Assembly: GCA_964640085.1 (NCBI GenBank)
Contig: CAZXFA010000051.1
Location: 1-9,047, forward strand
DNA from: CAZXFA01 sp964640085
Lineage (GTDB): Bacteria; Actinomycetota; UBA4738; HRBIN12
Direction of reading: 5' to 3'
DNA: 9,047 bases
Every line of letters begins with the position of its first letter. The first letter of the stretch is position 1. This document shows, one piece after another, positions 5,795 through 9,047 of the stretch. Below the pieces are notes generated by a model. That model was given only the letters and a program-made list of their open reading frames with translations, had not been told where the DNA came from and did no database searches. A program made the translations under genes and the position numbers.

Positions 5795-6964
5795 GTGCGA
5801 TCGCCGCTCTCGGACCGGCCGCTGGCACCGTTCGCAGGAGGACCGGTGGTGGGCGCTGCGGCCGCGAACCTAGTGCTCTTGACGCCTCGGGCAGACGGCG
5901 ACGGCGGTGGCGATGGCCGCCTCGCCGTGCGCCTGTGGGTGCCGATCGGCGTGCTGCTCGGCATCGGCCTGATGAACAAGTGGACGATCGGGTTCCTCGT
6001 CGTGGGGCTCCTGATCGGGATGCTCGTCGTGCCGGAGCGACGACTCATCGCCGGCCCCCAGTTCGTCGCCGGTGTCGCGATCGCGCTCGTCTTGTTGGGC
6101 ACCGAGCCTGCGGTGGCAGGCCGATCTGGGTTGGCCGCAGGTGGACATGATCCTCGGGATCCAGGGGAGGGCCCTCTGGGGTCGGCGAGACGATCCTGTG
6201 GTTCCCGCTGCAGGTCGCCATCGCCGGGTTCCTCGCGACGCCGCTCGGTTCGCCGGGCTCTGGCGGGTGCTGCGGGCGCTCGAGGCACGGCCGTGGCGCG
6301 CGCTCGGCGTCGCCTATCTGGTGCTCGCGCTGCCGCTCGGCGTGGTGGCCGGCGACAAGCCCTACTACGTGGCCGCGCTCTACCTCCCGCTCACCGGGGC
6401 CGGGGGCGGTGCCTTTCGAGCGGTGGTGGGCGCGGAACGCGAGGCGGGCGCGCCGGGTGGCACTGCCGGTGATCCTCGCGGGGCTCACGGTCGCGGGGAC
6501 CCGATCGTGCTGCCCGTGCTGCCCGCCTCCATCCCCACCGACGTGCCGCTCCAGGAGGTGAACTGCGACCTCGGCGAGCAGATCAGCTGGCGGGACGTCG
6601 CCGCTCACCTCGAGGACGCCTGGGTCCGGATCCCGGCGGAGGAGCGAGGCACGGCGATGGTGCTGACTGGGAACTACGGCGAGGCCGGTGCGATCGAGCC
6701 GTTCGGGGGAGGACCTCCCGACCCCGTACAGCGGTCACAACACGTGGTGGTGGTGGCGCACGCCCCCGAGGGAACGGCGACGGTGCTCGTCGTCGGTCTG
6801 TCCGAGGGGTCGCTGAGCCCGTTCTTCGGCGAGCTGGAGCGGGTCGGCGCCCTCGACAACGGGCTCGGCGTTCAGACGGAGGAACAGGGGGTGCCGATCT
6901 GGATGGCTCGGGACCCGAGACAGCCGCTGCCGGCGATGTGGGAGGAGCTCCGTCACTACGGTAG
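5795..6964 (+). pseudogene. GT39/PMT-like glycosyltransferase, deleted and multiply frameshifted
   Basis: The parent is a multi-pass membrane glycosyltransferase of the PMT/ArnT type (GT39 family), which moves sugars from a lipid carrier. GTG 5795 gives MRSPLSDRPLAPFA, a plausible N-terminus. Within about 30-40 residues the frame reaches WVPIGVLLGIGLMNKWTIGF, which lies well into the membrane domain. Roughly 100 or more residues holding the catalytic acidic loop (usually HRDE-like) appear deleted around 5870-5930. Further pieces alternate frames: WQADLGWPQVDMILGIQGRA (from 6112), GETILWFPLQVAIAGFLATP (from about 6183), GLWRVLRALEARPWRALGVA (from about 6255), FERWWARNARRARRVALPVI (from about 6415), PIVLPVLPASIPTDVPLQEV (from about 6500), YSGHNTWWWWRTPPRE (6726-6773) and VLVVGLSEGSLSPFF onward. 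At least seven shifts. The end is taken as a TAG at 6962-6964 after EELRHYG. The acceptor is unknown. Confidence 0.75.
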
Positions 6965-6976
6965 GAGGATGTTCGG

Positions 6977-6982
6977 TAGGTT
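6977..6982 (+). promoter_or_regulatory. -10 box of leaderless promoter for the sigma-factor remnant
   Basis: TAGGTT is separated by six bases from ATG 6989, the same geometry as the box at 5783. No -35 match and no ribosome binding site were seen. Confidence 0.45.
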
Positions 6983-6988
6983 CGGCTC

Positions 6989-7250
6989 ATGCGTACATGG
7001 TGCGATGGAGGCGCACCCGATCCGGGTCGAGCCGATCCGCGACGTCTGGATGTCGCGGGCGTCTCGTTCGAGGAGTTCTCCGCCGCCGAAGGGCTCGGCT
7101 GTTCCGGGCTCTCCTCCTGCTCACGGGGAACGAGCAGGAGGCAGAGTATGTCACGCAAGGAGCCTTCCTGAAGCTTCTCGAGCGCTGGGATCGGCTCGAT
7201 CACGGAGTAGACGTCCAGGGCTACCTCTTCCGAACGGCGATGAACGGGTG
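6989..7250 (+). pseudogene. ECF sigma factor, region 2 remnant
   Basis: ATG 6989 opens a frame reading to VAGVSFEEFSAAE. After a one-base shift near 7095 it continues as RARLFRALLLLTGNEQEAEY, VTQGAFLKLLERWD and VQGYLFRTAMN. This matches sigma-70 region 2 of extracytoplasmic-function sigma factors, where the LTGNxxxAEDVTQEAF segment and Arg/Trp helix bind core polymerase and the -10 element. Here the usual Asp-Val-Thr-Gln-Glu-Ala reads Tyr-Val-Thr-Gln-Gly-Ala, two further departures from consensus. Identity to the family stops near 7245-7252, where the sequence becomes an IS256 transposase fragment on the opposite strand. Region 4, the -35-binding half, is missing. The product could not act as a sigma factor. 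It lies 25 bp after the glycosyltransferase remnant, with its own promoter-like box. Confidence 0.75.
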
Positions 7251-7510
7251 CTCGGGAAGATCCCGACCACGCGGGTGCGTCGCTTGATCTCCTTGTGCAG
7301 CCGCTCGAGCGGGTTCGTCGAGTGCAGTCTGCGGCGGTGCTTCCGAGGGAAGTGCAGGTGGGCGAGGAGGTCTTCGGCGGCGTCCTCCAAGAGCTCGGCG
7401 GCGGCCGGGAACCGCTCGGAGAGCATCCGGACGACCTCGTGCAGCTTGGCCATCGCATGAGACGTGATCGGGCTCGGCGAAGATCATCCGCACGCCTCCT
7501 GGCACCTCAC
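7250..7510 (-). mobile_element. IS256-family transposase fragment
   Basis: On the minus strand, VRMIFAEPDH (near 7480) and, after a shift near 7460, AKLHEVVRMLSERFPAAAEL, LLAHLHFPRKHRRRLHSTNP and LERLHKEIKRRTRVVGIFP match the C-terminal third of IS256/mutator-type transposases, as in FAQPD, RFP-AA-LL, and N-P-x-E-R-L-N-K-E-I-K-R-R-T-x-V-V-G-I-F-P. This region normally carries the last catalytic acidic residue. Both ends are truncated: nothing of the upstream two catalytic aspartates is present, and the protein should run about 50-60 residues past GIFP. Terminal inverted repeats and target duplications were not found. At about 260 bp of a 1.3-kb element it is a dead relic, joined directly to the sigma-factor remnant on one side and to the MFS promoter region on the other. 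Confidence 0.8.
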
Positions 7511-7574
7511 CCGACCCCGGTCGGGACGAGGACGCCGTGCGCGCTCTCCCGGGTCGCGAGGTGGTTGACCCGCC

Positions 7575-7580
7575 TACGCT
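7575..7580 (+). promoter_or_regulatory. -10 box of leaderless promoter for the MFS gene
   Basis: TACGCT is separated by seven bases from GTG 7588, which is in frame with the transporter. A TTGACC sequence just upstream (7565-7570) is too close to be a matching -35 element. Confidence 0.5.
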
Positions 7581-7587
7581 GTGGGCG

Positions 7588-8829
7588 GTGGCATCATGCC
7601 CGCAACCGATGGAGGGTGACGGCGTCCGGGCCGACCTGTTGCGGATCCTGGGGGTCCAGGCGCTCCGCGCGTTCGTCTACGGGTTCGGGAGCATCGTGCT
7701 GGGCAGCACCCTGGCGTCCGGAGGCCTGTCGGACGCACGGGTGGGCCTGGTCTTCTCGGCGATGCTGGCCGGGGCGGGCCTCTCCTCGGTCGCCACGGGA
7801 CTGTTCGCCGATCGCATCGGGCGACGCCGGTCGTACAGGGGACTGCTGGTCGCGATGGGGCTCGCCGGCGCCGTCTTCGCGCTCACGGGCTCGTTCGCGC
7901 TCTTCGTCCTGGTGGGCCTCACGGGGACGCTGTCCACGGACCCGAACGAATCGGGGCCGATCACCTCGCTCGAACAGGCGATGATGGGGAGCGCCCCGGC
8001 GGCGATCCGGGCCAGGGTCTTCGGACGCTACAACGCGGTCGCCTACCTGGCCGGTGCCGCTGGGGCGCTCGCCGGCGGGGGGCCGGCGCTGTTCCGACGC
8101 TGGTTCCCGGCGCTCCCGGCGGATCAGCGCTGGCTGTTGCTCTTCCCGGTCGTGGCCCTCCTCGCGATCGTGCTCGCGCGGGGTCTGTCGGCGGGCGTGG
8201 AAGGCGGGGCTCGACCCGCCGAGCGCGTGCTCGAGCGCTCGCGCTCCACCGTCGGCCGGCTCGCGGGCCTGTTCGGGCTGGATGCGTTCGCCGGCGGGTT
8301 CGTCGTCACCACCTTCGTCGTGTTCTGGTTCCGGCGCAGGTTCGGCGCGAGCCCCGAGGTGATGGGTGCGGTCATGTTCGCCGGAGGGCTGATCCAGGCC
8401 GCCTCCTCGATCGTCTCGGGCCGTCTCGCCGGCCGGATCGGGATGCTGAACACGATGGTCTTCACCCACCTGCCCTCGAACGTGCTGCTCGCGCTCGTCC
8501 CGTTCATGCCGAGCCTCGAGCTGGCCATCGGGATGCTCCTGCTCCGGTACACCCTGTCGCAGATGGACGTCCCGGCCCGACAGGCGTACGTGGTGGCGAT
8601 GGTCGACCCGAGCGAGCGCGCGGCGGCGGCGGCGTTCACGAACACGGCGCGCTACGTGGCGCGCCCGTTCGGGGCCGCCGGTGCGGGCGCGCTCATGCAG
8701 GGCGTTGCGATCGGAGCGCCGTGGATCGTGGCCGGCGGGCTGAAGATCGTCTACGACCTGCTGCTGTACGGGACGTTCCGGCGGGTACCGCTGCCGCAGG
8801 CGGCAGTCACGCACCGTCCGACGGCATGA
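7588..8829 (+). CDS. MFS transporter, 12-helix type
   Basis: This is an intact frame of 413 residues from GTG 7588, or 406 from ATG 7609. The GTG is preferred because a TACGCT box lies seven bases before it and neither codon has a ribosome binding site. The nearby ATG 7596 is out of frame. The protein is hydrophobic throughout. The first helix (ALRAFVYGFGSIVLG) and second (VGLVFSAMLAGAGLSSVATG) are followed by motif A of the major facilitator superfamily, GLFADRIGRRRSYRG, in the loop between helices 2 and 3. A conserved TLSTDPNESGPITSLEQAM precedes RARVFGRYNAVAYLAG, as in a recurrent actinobacterial exporter group as I recall. A long basic loop (about residues 205-230) separates the two six-helix halves. 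The substrate is unknown; proton-driven export is the likely role. No operon partner: an IS256 fragment lies upstream and a tRNA downstream on the other strand. Confidence 0.85.
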   Translation: MASCPQPMEGDGVRADLLRILGVQALRAFVYGFGSIVLGSTLASGGLSDARVGLVFSAMLAGAGLSSVATGLFADRIGRRRSYRGLLVAMGLAGAVFALTGSFALFVLVGLTGTLSTDPNESGPITSLEQAMMGSAPAAIRARVFGRYNAVAYLAGAAGALAGGGPALFRRWFPALPADQRWLLLFPVVALLAIVLARGLSAGVEGGARPAERVLERSRSTVGRLAGLFGLDAFAGGFVVTTFVVFWFRRRFGASPEVMGAVMFAGGLIQAASSIVSGRLAGRIGMLNTMVFTHLPSNVLLALVPFMPSLELAIGMLLLRYTLSQMDVPARQAYVVAMVDPSERAAAAAFTNTARYVARPFGAAGAGALMQGVAIGAPWIVAGGLKIVYDLLLYGTFRRVPLPQAAVTHRPTA

Positions 8830-8995
8830 TCGCAGCGGGAGCCCCCGTCTGGGTGCATGAAGCTTCTCAGGGGAGGATCGACCTCGGAACGCTGGCATGA
8901 TGCTCCCACGTCCCGGCAGGCGGACCGCTGGTCGGATCCCGGGCACTGCGATAGGGGAGACCGGCCGCTGGAGGAGAAGCTCCACGTCAGAGAGG
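8830..8995. other. intergenic region between MFS gene and tRNA
   Basis: No gene was recognised. A weak palindrome (TGGAG...CTCCA, about 8968-8983) could be a poor terminator for the minus-strand tRNA, but its stem is only 5 bp and it has no T-tract. Confidence 0.3.
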
Positions 8996-9047
8996 TGCGA
9001 GAGGGGGGAGTCGAACCCCCACGCCCTTTCGGGCACCGGATCCTAAG
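8996..9047 (-). tRNA. tRNA-Leu(UAG), 3' part, truncated at window edge
   Basis: Read on the minus strand from the window edge: a 7-nt anticodon loop CTTAGGA (anticodon TAG), the 3' side of the anticodon stem TCCGG, a long class II variable arm (GCCC-GAAA-GGGC), a T arm (GGGGG TTCGACT CCCCC), then the 3' acceptor strand CTCTCGC and discriminator A at 8996. The long variable arm with this anticodon identifies a leucine tRNA reading CUA/CUN codons. After the discriminator the DNA reads CCT, so the CCA tail is not encoded. The 5' half lies beyond 9047. Confidence 0.92.

Noticed and set aside
4789..6150. Plus-strand open frame of 453 codons
   Set aside because: It is antisense to the GIN lipoprotein and runs into the wrong frame of the glycosyltransferase; Ser/Thr/Arg/Pro-rich composition with no motif.
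7594..9036. Minus-strand open frame of 480 codons
   Set aside because: It is antisense to the MFS gene and runs through the tRNA; its composition is typical of a shadow frame.
1..9047. CRISPR array, riboswitch or attachment-site repeat
   Set aside because: No regularly spaced direct repeats, no recognisable riboswitch core, and no repeat of the tRNA 3' end was noticed elsewhere in the window.

Overview
The window is about 9 kb of high-GC DNA, roughly 70% G+C by eye. It looks like a chromosomal segment from an Actinomycetota-type bacterium, probably an uncultivated lineage. Supporting this are two genes that look like F420/deazaflavin nitroreductases (DUF385/Ddn type), an ECF-type sigma-factor remnant, GTG starts, TAnnnT -10 boxes placed 6-7 nt before start codons (leaderless style), and an actinobacterial-style MFS exporter. 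No CRISPR array, phage module, plasmid origin or complete transposon was seen.

Layout, left to right. Bases 1-52 (-) are the first codons of a DUF1801-like protein, divergent from an intact membrane-anchored fibronectin-III protein (170-1159 +). Next, on the minus strand, come two badly frameshifted genes: a GNAT acetyltransferase (1187-1851) and, upstream of it, a DUF385-like nitroreductase (about 1865-2208). On the plus strand follow an intact TusA-like/DsrE-like fusion gene (2403-3059) and a small DoxX-like membrane protein with one probable frameshift (3083-3464). This pair converges on a second frameshifted DUF385-like gene (3475-3867 -). A minus-strand pair of small membrane-protein genes follows: one interrupted (4466-4895) and one intact (4000-4440). 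Then comes an intact secreted GIN/DUF2807 lipoprotein (4953-5627 -). Divergent from it is a heavily damaged GT39/PMT-like glycosyltransferase (5795-6964 +), then an ECF sigma-factor remnant (6989-7250 +) that ends abruptly in an IS256-family transposase fragment on the opposite strand (about 7250-7510 -). The window closes with an intact MFS transporter (7588-8829 +) and the 3' part of a tRNA-Leu(UAG) on the minus strand, running off the right edge.

The most striking property is the uneven distribution of damage. Five genes totalling about 4 kb are fully open, while a similar length of interleaved genes carries some 17-20 apparent frameshifts or stops by eye. Protein-family continuity across frames shows what the broken genes were. 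The pattern fits real gene decay in an accessory region, though uncorrected long-read indels cannot be excluded from sequence alone. No multi-gene novel system is convincingly present. The best candidates for a second look are the TusA-DsrE fusion lacking the TusA Cys-Pro motif beside a DoxX-like membrane protein, the recurrent leaderless promoter geometry, and the sigma/IS256 junction.
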